From: Paenibacillus polymyxa
Lineage (GTDB): Bacteria > Bacillota > Bacilli > Paenibacillales > Paenibacillaceae
Length of the DNA stretch: 64,000 nt
Assembly: GCF_018614975.1 (NCBI RefSeq)
Contig: NZ_JAGGNR010000007.1
Span: 62,001 to 126,000 of the forward strand
Direction: 5' to 3'
In this document: one piece after another, positions 9,814-20,955 of the stretch
How positions within the stretch are numbered: position 1 is the stretch's first letter
Layout: each line of letters opens with the position of its first letter
Translations under genes and position numbers: made by a program
The notes under the pieces: model-generated
Seen by the model: the letters and a program-made list of their open reading frames with translations, nothing else
The model's database searches: none
What the model was told of the DNA's origin: nothing

Positions 9814-12800
9814 TCATAGCTTGATGAAATCAAAAAAGCTCGAATGCTCTGATTGCTCCGATAGCTGTTGCATCGGCGACGCAGCTGAAACAATGGACGA
9901 TGTCTCCACCGATTCCGTGGCCTTGACGGGTGGCCAGCAATACTTGCGTTGAAAAGGTGAATCAGGGGAACGAAGCGGCAGGCTCACCATACGTTCGGCA
10001 GGAATGCCTTCATTGCTGACAATGATGTGTGCGTTATTGCCTCCAAGTCCGAATGCACTTATGCCTGCCCGCAGTGTGTCGCTTGGCCCATTTCCCCACG
10101 GTTGGTGCTGCTGCACGATATAAAAAGGAGATTCCCCGAACTGGAACCGCGGATTCGGCTGGTCGCAGTGAATCGTCGGCGGAAGCTCGCGGTGAGCAAG
10201 CGAGAGCAGCACCTTGATCAGGCTGGCAATACCCGATGCGCTCAGCAGATGCCCGATATTACTTTTGACACTGCCTACGCCGCAAAACTGGCGCTGATTT
10301 GTATATTTTGCAAAAACACCTGTCAAAGCCTTAAGTTCAATGGGATCACCAATGAGTGTCCCGGTTCCGTGTGTCTCGATATAGCTGATGGTGGAAGGAT
10401 GAATGCTTGCATTCGACATCGCTTTTTCCAGCAATTCCTGCTGGGCTTCCGGGTTAGGTGTGGTAATGCCCATCGTTTGACCGTCATTGTTGATGGAGGT
10501 ACCATCGATGACCCCATAGATCGTGTCCTGATCGGCGATGGCTTGCGATAGCGGTTTAAGTAATACAACGCCGCAACCTTCACCCAGCCCGATGCCGTTT
10601 GCGTCCGCACTGAACGTTTTGCAACGAGAATCCGGGGATAATACGCTGGCAGCTCCAAGCATCTCGTAAGGTGCATCATCCAGCAAAATGTCCACACCGC
10701 CCGCAAAAGCGAGATCACATTCCCCATCCAGCAGACTTCGTACAGCAAGATGAACTGCGGTAAGTGAACTGGAGCAAGCGGTATCCACCACCATGTTGGG
10801 ACCTTTCAGATTATAAAAATGGGACAGATGTGCAGCGATAAAGTTTTGGCCGATGCCAACGATGGTATCTTTGGTGCTGCCGCCCAGCTTGGACGAAAAG
10901 TTGCTCGCTCTGGAGCCAACAAATACGCCGGTCTGCGAATTCCATAAACGTTCCCGGCTGTATCCTGCGTCTGCGGCGGCCTCCACGCTCACTTCCAGCA
11001 GTTGGCGCTGGAGCGGATCGAGCTGTTCAGCCAGCGTATCCGTCATTCGGAAAAATTCGGGATCAAACTGTTCAATGTCCCGAATGAACGCCCCAATGCG
11101 CTTGCTGGAAGCGGAAGTTCTATGGGTGCTGCTGCCTGTCAACCTCAAGCGTTCCGCCGGGATTTCGGTCATGCTATCTCTGCCCTTTTGCAGATTGGAC
11201 CAGAATTGCGCCGGATTGTCGGCATCGGGAAAATGGCAGGCAACGCCAACAATCGCGATTTTATCCCGCTTCTTGGTTTGTTCCAGCTCGGCTGGTTTTT
11301 CGTATGCCTCATCCACAGGATCATTCAGTTCGTTCAGTCCGGTTCGCACCTCCATATCTGGTTCAGCATGTTGCACAGGAATGGAATGTGCTGAACGAAC
11401 ATCAGAAGGTTTTTCAGTCGAATTCCCCCCCAACTTGGAGTTGGCTTCCATCAACAGGTCAGCCAAAGATTCGGGATAGATCCGTACCAGATGTTTTGCT
11501 AATTGGCGCAGTGTTGGATGTTCAAGCAACAGCGAAGGATCTATAGCAACATGCTGCAACTGTCGGTCCATGACCGTCAGAACTTGGACAAGCAGGATTG
11601 AATCCATTCCATAGTGCTGAAAAGGGGTATCTTCATCCAGCCGGGATTCATCCAATCTCAGTTCTTTGGCCATCAAAGCCTTGAGCCACGCTAGTGTCCT
11701 GTTCTCCAGCTCCTCCGTGAGGCTTGCGGTCATCCGCTCCACCGGGCGTGGAATTAACGGAATCGACATCTTCTGTGCTTCACTTAACGATGCCTCTGCC
11801 TGATGCTCCGCTTGTTGCTCTGCCTTGTGAACAGTTTGCGATGCAACTACAGCCGGCAGAATAACAGGCCCCCTGTTTTCCCGAATAATCCGATCCAGCC
11901 ATAACATTCCTTCCGCATCAGTGATGCTGAGAAGGCCGCTCTGGCGATATGCTTCGCTAGTGACCGCACCAAAGCCGGATTCCTGCCAGCTCGGCCACTG
12001 GATGCTGATAACCGGGAATGGATTGATGGCACTTTCTTGGGATACGGCTTCGGCAAAATAGTCCATATAGGCGTTAGCCATCACATAATCGCTCTGCCCT
12101 GCTCCCAGCGAAGGCATCGCTGAGGATACGGAGGAAAACAGCACAAAGAAGCGCAGCGGCTCATGCCTGAGCGCATGATACAACGCATGCATCCCGCCTG
12201 TTTTCGGATCAAGGACCCGCTGTATGGCATCCGCCTGTTTGCGAATAAAAGCCGGATTGGCATGATCCACGTTGCCAGCACAATGAATAATCCCTCCAAC
12301 AGGACCCATGGTGCGCTTAACTCTGGCCAGTTCCGCCTGAATGGCGCTCTCGTTTGTAAGAGAGATATCCGTAACAAGTACCTCGGCCCCCAGGTGTTCG
12401 AGTTCCAACAGGGATCTGATTTTGGTGCCTATCGCCGTGTCATGGCTTGCATATGCTTCCCATTCCTCCCGCTGTGGAATGGCTTCCCGTCCAGTCAACA
12501 ACAGCCGCTTCACATTGTGATGCTTCACAAAATGGCGGGCACATGCCATTCCAAGGCCGCGGGTACCTCCGGTAATCCACAACACCTGATTGGCTTCCAG
12601 GATCGGTCGTTCTGGATCGATTGAAGATTCCGTGACATTATTGTTTATACTTTCCCCATAAGACAGCTCACGCATATAGGAACGCCAGCGTTTACCATCA
12701 CGGTAACATATCTCCGGTTCCCGATCGGTTTGCCGGAACTCTGTTGTAATGCATTTGATCTTTGCCTCTTCCGATGCCGACGGATCAACATCCAGATGTC

Positions 12801-15800
12801 TGGATTGGATGCTTCGGTATTCGGCTTGCAGCATGCGGAACAGACCCGCACGAGAGGCGTGGGCCAGATTCACTTTCGAATTGCGGAACGACTCCAGGCC
12901 ATTGGTCACCAATAGTAACAGCATCCCCTCATGGCCATGGATCTCAATGACGTCCTGCATAAGCTTCAGCCATGCCGGACGAATCTGTTCTGCGCAGGAA
13001 TCATCAACAGTGATCTGGCTCATGCATGCTGTCAGATCAATCAAACCTGTCAGTCCATGTTTCAAACGTTCCTCATCTTCGAGCCAATGGCGTCCCGGAT
13101 CATCCAACTGTTCCTCATTCAAAACCACCGTATGTTTAAAATGTTCTGTCAATCTCGCAGCAAGAGCTGCTGACTCCCGATTGGCAAGAATCAGAATCTT
13201 TCCAGCAGAATTGCGTTCATCAGACATGGATGCAATGTCCGCAAGCTGCCAGTCTTTGTGATAAGCAGTCATTTGGCGCTCCGGTGCTGCTTTCTGAATT
13301 CCAGCAGATACAGCAGAGTTGAGACGATCCACATGTTCACGGATAGCGGCTTCCTCAGGCAATTCAAACCAGCAGCGCTCGCGCTCAAACGGATAGCCAG
13401 GCAGACTAATTCGACGAGGCTGTTCTGTGGAGTATAGGACACTCCAGTCTGCTTTGATGCCTTTCACCCACAAATCCAGCACTTTTCCGTAAAGTCCTTC
13501 ATTTAACCAACGGCTCACCACTTCGCCAAAATGCTCATCCATGGCGATTGCTGCCTGCACAGCCTGATAGGATTTGATATTTCCGAGGTACATTCCGTCT
13601 ATTCCATCTAATGCCTCGTTTATGTTCTCATTTCCCAGGAAAAGGTGAAGACGTTCCTTTAACTCCTGAACGGATCGCACGACGAATCCGAGGCGCTCTT
13701 CCATCTCCTGTCTTCCTGTTTGAAGCGTAAATGCCAAGCGCTCCAGCAAACATTCCGGTTCTTCCGTTGCTCCTCCGGTGAGATGCTTCTCATCCACAGC
13801 AGTGAGCAAACGTCTGGCTCGTTCCCTGAGAGCGGATCGGGTTCGCGCCGAGAGCACAATGATGGCAGCTCCTCCTCTTGTTGCTTCGTTCAAGCTCCCC
13901 TCCTCATGTGGAGGGTAATCTGCCTCTTCAATGATCAGATGGGCATTGGAACCACCCGCACCAAATGAAGACAAGCCCGCCCTGCGCGGTATCTGGACCA
14001 GCTTGCCATCTTCCATCCGCTGTAACGGCTTCCACGCTTCAGCATCCCGCTGTACACGAAACGGGGTCTGCGCAAAGTCGATATTCGGATTGGCCGGGTC
14101 TGAATGCAGAGAGGGCACCAGTTGCCCATGTTTCAGCTGAAGCAAAATTTTGGTCAGTCCGGCAATACCCGCCGCACTTTCGGCGTGGCCGATGTTGGAC
14201 TTTACCGACCCAAGAGCGCAAAACTGTTGCTGATCCGTGGATTCTGCAAACGCTTTGCTCAGACCGGCAACCTCAATCGGATCACCAAGCGATGTGCCTG
14301 TCCCGTGAGCCTCCACATAGGTAATGGTATCGGCGGAGATGTCCGCCTCAGCAATGGCTCTCCCTATGACACATGACTGAGCTGCCGGATTGGGCACGGT
14401 ATACCCATTCGTTTTTCCACCGTGATTCAGTGCACTACCTTTAATAACCCCGTAGATATGATCTCCGTCTTCGATTGCCTTGTTGAGCGGCTTGAGAATG
14501 ACTGCTCCGACCCCCTCGCTGGGAACATAGCCGTCCCCTTGTGCACCAAAGCTTTTGCATCGGCCTTCGCTAGAAAGGAAGCCACCTTGGTTCAGTAAAA
14601 TATACTTGTTTGGATGAATCGATACGTTGACACCGCCCGCCACCGCCACTTCGCATTCCTTCAATACAAGACTCTGGCAGGCCAGATGAATCGCAGTCAA
14701 GGAAGAGGAGCACATCGTATCAACAGCCATGCTTGGCCCATTGAAATTGCAATAATACGATATTCGGTTGGCAATGGATGCGGGATTGCCACTTAAAGCG
14801 ATGGAGGAATCTCCCTTAGCCTGAGCCTGGGCGGCGTACAGCTGGTATTCTTCGTACATGACTCCGACGTACACGCCAACCTTGTTTCCCCAAGTATCTC
14901 CGGTTGCAGAAGCCAAACCCTCTGGTGTGTACCCTGCATCTTCAATGGCATCATAGGCCGTTTCCAGGAACAGCCGCTCCTGCGGATCCATCATCTGTGC
15001 TTCTCTGGGCGAGATATGGAAAAACAATGGGTCAAAACGATCCACGCCCTGGAGGAAGCCTCCCCACTTGCTGCCAGGTTTCGGTGAATTAGGGTCCGCA
15101 TGGTGCATATGTAGCCTGTGATCCCAGCGATCCAACGGAATTTCAGTGACACTATCCCTGCCCTGCATCAAGTTTTCCCAAAATTGTTCCAGGTCGTTCG
15201 CCTCGGGATAACGTCCGGACAGGCCAATAATGGCGATATCCTTGGCTAGTGAACGCACTTGAGCATCTGCTGGCACTGAGGAGCTCTGAGCTGGACGCTG
15301 AAATGCACGAAATGGAGGGTGTTGCAGGCCGGCTCGGGCAGTCTTAGTCTTATCCGAACGTTCCTTACGTTCTTCACAGGGCAGTTCAGGAACGGAAATT
15401 AGGCGATTGACGGTATCGCCGTGGGCCTTGATTAGATATTCTCTCAACTCTTTGAGGGTCTGATATTCAAAAAGCAGCGTTTTGGACAAAGGCCCGAAAG
15501 TACCCTCGAGCTGATCCGTCAATTGAGTAATGCTAATCGAGTCTATACCATACTCTTCCAGTCGGGCGTGGCTTACAATTTGATCTGCGGGCACTTTGAG
15601 TACCGCGGACAAGGCCTTTTTCAGAAAAGTATCCAATGCTTCCGCCAGTATATAGTCTGCTGCTGTGGTCTGCGTATGCTTCGCCAAACGATCCGTTGGC
15701 AGGCTGGTTTGACTTGTACGCGGTAATGGTTCGCTCTCAGGAACTAACGGTGCTGACGGAAAAGCGCTCGGGTATCGCTGGCTCAGAAATGCCGAAGCAG

Positions 15801-18800
15801 ATTGCAGCGTTGGATACTCCACAAATAGAACATGACTCAGATCCAGCCCACATCGCTCGTTCAACCTTTGGGCCAAGAGTGTTAATTGAGGCTGATCCAG
15901 CCCGTATTCAAGCCAATCCGCTTCGCGGCTAATCTCATCAGGACCAACACCAAGCAGCTCCGCAGCCAATTCTTGCAACACAGACATGGCATCTGCTTCT
16001 GAAACGTTTGGGATATCCTGCGTTGCACGGTTCATATTCCAACGTGCCTCCAGGCTGGAGATCAGCTTCGGGATGTCCCCTTGTACCCCAATGATTTCAC
16101 ATTCTGTGGAATGAAAAGCCTTATAAAGCAACGTAATACCTGCTTCAATAGCCAGTGGACGCATTCCCGTATTTTCCCATAACGCTTTCTCTTCCACAGG
16201 GCTTAAATGCATGCCACCATCTTTCCATAACGGCCAGTGGATGGCCAGGGTCCTTCCTTGCCGTTTACCGGCCAGCATTAACTGATGACGATACTGTGCA
16301 TAGCTGCCCATATACGCGTTGGCTGCAGCGTAATCGCATTGGCCCGGATTTCCATATACACCCGACATAGAGGAGAACAGGATAAAAAAGTCCAGCTTCA
16401 TCGCCCGGGTTGCTTCATCCAGATAAAAGGTGCCGGCAACTTTCGGAGCCATCACCTTCTCCATTTCGGCTTTTGTTTTGTTCAAGATGTACTGATCTCC
16501 TGTTAAACCTGCGCTATGGATGATTCCATCCAGACGGCCGAAGTTATGCTGAATATAAGCAACAAGCTCCGAGGTATCTTTTTCCCGGGATATATCCCCT
16601 TGGCGATAGATGATCGTGGTACCATTTGTTTTCAATGGTTCCCATACCTGCTCCTGTTTCGCTGACATGTCCGATCTGCCTGTCAAAACCAGCGTGGTGT
16701 TGACAACCTTAGAGGCAATCTCACGGGCAAAAATATGGCCCAGGCCACCTGCCCCTCCTGTGATAAGGTACACCCCGCCATTCTTCCAAGGCATGACCTC
16801 CGTCTTAGCAGGCAGATGGAGGGCCTTCCAGTGAAGCACTTGTCGTTGTGCGCCTTGGTAGCCGATAGATATATCCTCAGACTCCCGGTTAATCTTGATC
16901 AGTTCGGCAGCACGCTTGGCATTAGGCGTTTCCCGAGGTCGGCTCTTCGATTCTGAGCCGACCTCTGCCATATCTTCAATGAACTGAACATGAATCCGGG
17001 GATTTTCCAGTGCCGCCGTTCGCAGCAATCCTGTTAATCCGCTATACAGCTGAAAATGATCTTCACGGCTGTACAACAGCTGAATAAGCACATTCTCAGC
17101 GTTGGCTGGACTACTCACCAGTTGTTGAAGTACGTGGAGTACTTGGGTAGAAGCAGACGCAAAACGTTTGGAGCTTGCGCCAACGTTGTCAATATCAGCA
17201 ATTTTTTCAGATCCAAGCGCTACGATCTCGGTTGGTAGTTCCTCTTGCTTCAGTCTTTCCTTTATTTCCTCCGCCAGTCCGGCCCAAGGTTCAGCCAGCA
17301 TTACGATATGCCTGTCAAAAGGGTGGTTCCAATCATTTCGGACAGCGGCGATTTTTTCCCAACGAGGTACCAACATGGCCGTTGCCCGCCCATGCGGCTC
17401 AGCCCCCGGGACTATACCATTGTTCAAGGCTCTGCAACTAAGTCCCTGAATAAAAACACATGGCACCCCTGTACTGGAGAACAAATCAATATCCAGCCTA
17501 GGCATGGCATGCGCAGCGGATGAAGCAGAATCAGAGCTGTAACGCACATGAGCCCACATTTCTTCCGTGAAGGAGCCCAGAACCTGAAGTTCATCCATGG
17601 CATAGGGAATGGGCAGCATAGAATTTGCGTTTTCCAGCTCTTTGCCCTCTTTTCCCTCCTGGTCCTCCATCCACAGCCCAATCGCGGATTGCAATGCTCC
17701 ATCCAGGATGGCGGGATGCATTACATAGGAGTGCATTTCATGCTTCAGAACAGAAGGCAGGCGAAGCTGTCCTAACACCTCGCCTGCTCCCACGTTTAAC
17801 TCAACCAACAACCGATGAGCGGGTCCGTAGTTGAGACCACCTTGTTCGTACATTTGGTAGCATTGATCCGCGCTAAATCGTTTGGTGTTGCAGCGTGCCT
17901 TTATCTCGCCTGGATTAACCGCCATTGCTGCGACTAGCTCATCTTCCAGTGAAACGATACTGGCATAACCGCTGCTGTACACCCTATTTTCGCCCGGTCC
18001 ATCCGCAGACATCTCACTGTACATTTCATACTGAATAGGCTGAGTTTCCAATGAGGCATGTAATCGAATATGCAGAGATACCGGAGTCTCCTTGACAACA
18101 AGAGGACGCATCCACACATGGTTTTTCAAGATAACTGCAACATTCTCTCCTTGCTGCTCGCCGAGAGCATCGCTAACTGCAGCATGCGCCATTTCAAGGT
18201 AGGCCGCACCGGGTAGAATCCGCTCTTGTCCGATCCGATGATCATTCAGGTAAAATTCCTGGCCGGTCAGAACCGTCACGTATTTTTGCTCTGACAAGTT
18301 GGACTTATTCTCATGAAGCAGTGGATGAATAAAAGGAATATGACCGGAGTATCCGTTAAGGGAAGAATCCCCCTTCATCCGGAACTCCACAGGAGGTTCA
18401 CCAGATACCCAATACCGTTCTTTGGCAAATGGATACGTAGGCAGGCTGATCTTGTGGTGTGTGAATCCGTCATGGAGCAAGTTCCAGTCCACATTCAGGC
18501 CTTTCACCCAAAACTCCAGCAATTTTCCGAATTTGCGTTTGGTAATCCAGTTCATTAGGGTATGGCTCATGTCTGCATCCGTTGACAATATGGATAGCGG
18601 CTGTTGTGCATCACCTGCATATCCCACATACATGTCGTCCATATCCTGATCTCCCGAACAGTAGCTTTCCAGTTTCGAGCTCAGTTCCTGTAGCGAACCT
18701 GTCACGATGCCAAGACGCATGTTCATCATCTCACGTCCGGTTTGCAGCGTATAAGCGATGTTCGCCAATTGTTCCTCTTGATATCGATTGGATCGCAGAG

Positions 18801-20844
18801 CGGTTAACATGCGTTCACACAATTCACGAAGCTGCTTTTCATTCCGGGCCGACAAAACGATAAGGGCCTGCTGTTTAGCTGGTTTATCCTGCTCAATCGG
18901 CAACATATCTGACTGCTCGGGACAATACTCCTGCACAATGATATGGGCATTGGAACCCCCGGCACCAAATGAGGAAATTCCCGCAATTCGCGGGACTTCC
19001 TGTGTAGAGTCTCCAGAATCAATCGTTATTCTGTCCCAGTCACTTAATTGCTTCTGCACTGCAAAAGGTGTCTTGTCGAACTGAATGTGTGGATTAGGCG
19101 GGTCCGCATGAATGGAAGGAACCAGCTGCCGATGCTGCATCTGCAAAAGAACCTTGGTCAAGCCTGCAATGCCTGCCGCACTTTCGCAATGACCAATATT
19201 CGATTTGGCTGAGCCAATGGCACATTTGCTGTTTGCTGCTTTCCCTTTCCTAAATGCCTGGGTTAACCCTGTAATTTCGATGGGATCTCCCAGTGAGGTG
19301 CCTGTCCCGTGAGCCTCGATATAGCTGATGTCCGTAATGTCGATTCCTGCCTCCGCGACAGCTGTTTCAATAACCTCCGCCTGTCTGGCAGGGTTGGGAA
19401 CCGTATAACCGTTCGTTTTGCCGCCGTGGTTAACGGCAGTTCCTTTAATGACGCCATAGATATGATCGCCGTCGGCTATGGCACGGCTTAAAGGTTTGAG
19501 CATCACAGCCCCTACACCTTCTCCGGGGACATAACCGTCACCGCCTTCACCGAAGCTTTCGCAGCGACCTTTCGAAGACAGGAATTGCCCCTGAGTTAAC
19601 ATCACATATTTATTGGGGTGAACAGATACATTGACACCTCCGGCGATTGCAGTTCGGCATTCTTTTTTACTCAGACTCTGACAGGCCAGATGAATAGCCG
19701 TGAGAGACGAGGAGCACATGGTATCTACTACCATGCTGGGCCCATGAAAATTACAAAAGTACGACACGCGATTGGCAATGGAAGCCGGATTACCGTTTAA
19801 TGCAAAGGGCTCTCTACCCGCAATCCTGGCTTCAGCGCCATACAGCTGATACTCCTGATACATGACTCCTGCGAATACACCGACATTCCCAATCTGATCC
19901 GGGGGGGCATCTGGACCTGCGGCCTGTCCGCGGGTATATCCCGCATCCTGAAGTGTCTCGTACACACATTCCAGAAACAGTCGCTCCTGTGGATCAATTC
20001 GTTCAGCTTCCTTCGGAGAAATCTGAAAAAAGAGTGGATCAAAACGATCCACTCCATCCAAAAATCCGCCCCATTTTCCAGACTGTTTTCCTTTGCTCGC
20101 ATTCATCTCGGTATGAATCCGGTAATCCCATCGATCTTCTGGTATTTCAGTGATGCAGTCCTTCCCATGTTTCAGGTTCTCCCAGAACTGCTCCAGATTA
20201 CTAGACTTTGGATATCGTCCAGACATGCCAATGATGGCAATGTCCAGTGATTTGCTGTGCACATGTTCTTCGCTAGTCGATTCTCCACTTGCGTTAGTCG
20301 CTGCTGGAATTCTTCTCCGTGAGCCAGCAGATCGCTGGCGCATATCGAACGAATTCGGGCTTTCAGACTTCCGTATTGTGCTGGACTCAAGCTCTGAAGT
20401 ACGGAGTTGTACGTCTGGATTGCTTTTCGCCTGCACCCCTGTGAGCTGCTCCAGTCGTTCCCGATGATGGCTCATGAAATACCCGGCAAGCTCCGCTATA
20501 TTTTGGTATTCATAGAACAACGTCTTGGACAGCGGACCAAATTGCTGTTCCAATTGATCCGTCAATTTCATCACCATCACGGAATCAATGCCATAGTTCT
20601 CCAGAGGCGCATGTGCATCGATCTGTCGTTCCGGTAGCATAAGGCTAGAGGACAATATTTTTTTGACATAACGAATGGCTTTTTCGCTGGTATCGTCCTC
20701 TTTCTCTTCATGAGGCATCTCACTCAAGCTTGACTCCTGTTCTCCAGATACGGACAACAGCCTTTGCAGCTGCTCCGCTGCCTGTTGATCGCTGAGCTTT
20801 CCTTGCTGAATCTTTCGATACAATGTGGACAGTTGGTCTTCCAA
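9814..20844 (-). CDS. trans-AT PKS protein 4: ACP-KS-DH-KR-ACP(inactive)-ACP-KS-KR-ACP-KS
   Basis: The reading frame opens at 20874 but the likely start is the TTG at 20844, 8 nt after a perfect TAAGGAGG, giving 3676 aa beginning MEDQLSTLYRKIQQGKLS. That leader (residues 1-30) resembles a four-helix docking element and is followed by an ACP (Ser88) that completes module 5 from the previous protein. Module 6 has KS (about 198-630, Cys377), DH (His869), KR (GGAGGLG near 1360), a degenerate ACP with Gln1651 in place of the phosphopantetheine serine, and an intact ACP (Ser1769). Module 7 has KS (Cys2045), KR (GGTRGLG near 2757) and ACP (Ser3082). A last KS (Cys3357) begins module 8, whose DH-ACP-KR is on the next protein. 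The DH reads HxxxQxxxxP, with the usual glycine shifted by one position. Confidence 0.93.
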   Translation of the reverse strand: MEDQLSTLYRKIQQGKLSDQQAAEQLQRLLSVSGEQESSLSEMPHEEKEDDTSEKAIRYVKKILSSSLMLPERQIDAHAPLENYGIDSVMVMKLTDQLEQQFGPLSKTLFYEYQNIAELAGYFMSHHRERLEQLTGVQAKSNPDVQLRTSELESSTIRKSESPNSFDMRQRSAGSRRRIPAATNASGESTSEEHVHSKSLDIAIIGMSGRYPKSSNLEQFWENLKHGKDCITEIPEDRWDYRIHTEMNASKGKQSGKWGGFLDGVDRFDPLFFQISPKEAERIDPQERLFLECVYETLQDAGYTRGQAAGPDAPPDQIGNVGVFAGVMYQEYQLYGAEARIAGREPFALNGNPASIANRVSYFCNFHGPSMVVDTMCSSSLTAIHLACQSLSKKECRTAIAGGVNVSVHPNKYVMLTQGQFLSSKGRCESFGEGGDGYVPGEGVGAVMLKPLSRAIADGDHIYGVIKGTAVNHGGKTNGYTVPNPARQAEVIETAVAEAGIDITDISYIEAHGTGTSLGDPIEITGLTQAFRKGKAANSKCAIGSAKSNIGHCESAAGIAGLTKVLLQMQHRQLVPSIHADPPNPHIQFDKTPFAVQKQLSDWDRITIDSGDSTQEVPRIAGISSFGAGGSNAHIIVQEYCPEQSDMLPIEQDKPAKQQALIVLSARNEKQLRELCERMLTALRSNRYQEEQLANIAYTLQTGREMMNMRLGIVTGSLQELSSKLESYCSGDQDMDDMYVGYAGDAQQPLSILSTDADMSHTLMNWITKRKFGKLLEFWVKGLNVDWNLLHDGFTHHKISLPTYPFAKERYWVSGEPPVEFRMKGDSSLNGYSGHIPFIHPLLHENKSNLSEQKYVTVLTGQEFYLNDHRIGQERILPGAAYLEMAHAAVSDALGEQQGENVAVILKNHVWMRPLVVKETPVSLHIRLHASLETQPIQYEMYSEMSADGPGENRVYSSGYASIVSLEDELVAAMAVNPGEIKARCNTKRFSADQCYQMYEQGGLNYGPAHRLLVELNVGAGEVLGQLRLPSVLKHEMHSYVMHPAILDGALQSAIGLWMEDQEGKEGKELENANSMLPIPYAMDELQVLGSFTEEMWAHVRYSSDSASSAAHAMPRLDIDLFSSTGVPCVFIQGLSCRALNNGIVPGAEPHGRATAMLVPRWEKIAAVRNDWNHPFDRHIVMLAEPWAGLAEEIKERLKQEELPTEIVALGSEKIADIDNVGASSKRFASASTQVLHVLQQLVSSPANAENVLIQLLYSREDHFQLYSGLTGLLRTAALENPRIHVQFIEDMAEVGSESKSRPRETPNAKRAAELIKINRESEDISIGYQGAQRQVLHWKALHLPAKTEVMPWKNGGVYLITGGAGGLGHIFAREIASKVVNTTLVLTGRSDMSAKQEQVWEPLKTNGTTIIYRQGDISREKDTSELVAYIQHNFGRLDGIIHSAGLTGDQYILNKTKAEMEKVMAPKVAGTFYLDEATRAMKLDFFILFSSMSGVYGNPGQCDYAAANAYMGSYAQYRHQLMLAGKRQGRTLAIHWPLWKDGGMHLSPVEEKALWENTGMRPLAIEAGITLLYKAFHSTECEIIGVQGDIPKLISSLEARWNMNRATQDIPNVSEADAMSVLQELAAELLGVGPDEISREADWLEYGLDQPQLTLLAQRLNERCGLDLSHVLFVEYPTLQSASAFLSQRYPSAFPSAPLVPESEPLPRTSQTSLPTDRLAKHTQTTAADYILAEALDTFLKKALSAVLKVPADQIVSHARLEEYGIDSISITQLTDQLEGTFGPLSKTLLFEYQTLKELREYLIKAHGDTVNRLISVPELPCEERKERSDKTKTARAGLQHPPFRAFQRPAQSSSVPADAQVRSLAKDIAIIGLSGRYPEANDLEQFWENLMQGRDSVTEIPLDRWDHRLHMHHADPNSPKPGSKWGGFLQGVDRFDPLFFHISPREAQMMDPQERLFLETAYDAIEDAGYTPEGLASATGDTWGNKVGVYVGVMYEEYQLYAAQAQAKGDSSIALSGNPASIANRISYYCNFNGPSMAVDTMCSSSLTAIHLACQSLVLKECEVAVAGGVNVSIHPNKYILLNQGGFLSSEGRCKSFGAQGDGYVPSEGVGAVILKPLNKAIEDGDHIYGVIKGSALNHGGKTNGYTVPNPAAQSCVIGRAIAEADISADTITYVEAHGTGTSLGDPIEVAGLSKAFAESTDQQQFCALGSVKSNIGHAESAAGIAGLTKILLQLKHGQLVPSLHSDPANPNIDFAQTPFRVQRDAEAWKPLQRMEDGKLVQIPRRAGLSSFGAGGSNAHLIIEEADYPPHEEGSLNEATRGGAAIIVLSARTRSALRERARRLLTAVDEKHLTGGATEEPECLLERLAFTLQTGRQEMEERLGFVVRSVQELKERLHLFLGNENINEALDGIDGMYLGNIKSYQAVQAAIAMDEHFGEVVSRWLNEGLYGKVLDLWVKGIKADWSVLYSTEQPRRISLPGYPFERERCWFELPEEAAIREHVDRLNSAVSAGIQKAAPERQMTAYHKDWQLADIASMSDERNSAGKILILANRESAALAARLTEHFKHTVVLNEEQLDDPGRHWLEDEERLKHGLTGLIDLTACMSQITVDDSCAEQIRPAWLKLMQDVIEIHGHEGMLLLLVTNGLESFRNSKVNLAHASRAGLFRMLQAEYRSIQSRHLDVDPSASEEAKIKCITTEFRQTDREPEICYRDGKRWRSYMRELSYGESINNNVTESSIDPERPILEANQVLWITGGTRGLGMACARHFVKHHNVKRLLLTGREAIPQREEWEAYASHDTAIGTKIRSLLELEHLGAEVLVTDISLTNESAIQAELARVKRTMGPVGGIIHCAGNVDHANPAFIRKQADAIQRVLDPKTGGMHALYHALRHEPLRFFVLFSSVSSAMPSLGAGQSDYVMANAYMDYFAEAVSQESAINPFPVISIQWPSWQESGFGAVTSEAYRQSGLLSITDAEGMLWLDRIIRENRGPVILPAVVASQTVHKAEQQAEHQAEASLSEAQKMSIPLIPRPVERMTASLTEELENRTLAWLKALMAKELRLDESRLDEDTPFQHYGMDSILLVQVLTVMDRQLQHVAIDPSLLLEHPTLRQLAKHLVRIYPESLADLLMEANSKLGGNSTEKPSDVRSAHSIPVQHAEPDMEVRTGLNELNDPVDEAYEKPAELEQTKKRDKIAIVGVACHFPDADNPAQFWSNLQKGRDSMTEIPAERLRLTGSSTHRTSASSKRIGAFIRDIEQFDPEFFRMTDTLAEQLDPLQRQLLEVSVEAAADAGYSRERLWNSQTGVFVGSRASNFSSKLGGSTKDTIVGIGQNFIAAHLSHFYNLKGPNMVVDTACSSSLTAVHLAVRSLLDGECDLAFAGGVDILLDDAPYEMLGAASVLSPDSRCKTFSADANGIGLGEGCGVVLLKPLSQAIADQDTIYGVIDGTSINNDGQTMGITTPNPEAQQELLEKAMSNASIHPSTISYIETHGTGTLIGDPIELKALTGVFAKYTNQRQFCGVGSVKSNIGHLLSASGIASLIKVLLSLAHRELPPTIHCDQPNPRFQFGESPFYIVQQHQPWGNGPSDTLRAGISAFGLGGNNAHIIVSNEGIPAERMVSLPLRSPDSPFQRKYCWPPVKATESVETSSIVSAASPMQQLSEQSEHSSFFDFIKL

Positions 20845-20955
20845 AGCGATCACCTCCTTAAAGAAAAACGTCAATCGATAGAATTGTTGAGAAAGTCAAG
20901 TTGGCTTTCGTGAAAGTCTTAAAAACCGGCTTAGAAACAAGCAAAGCAAGTACAA

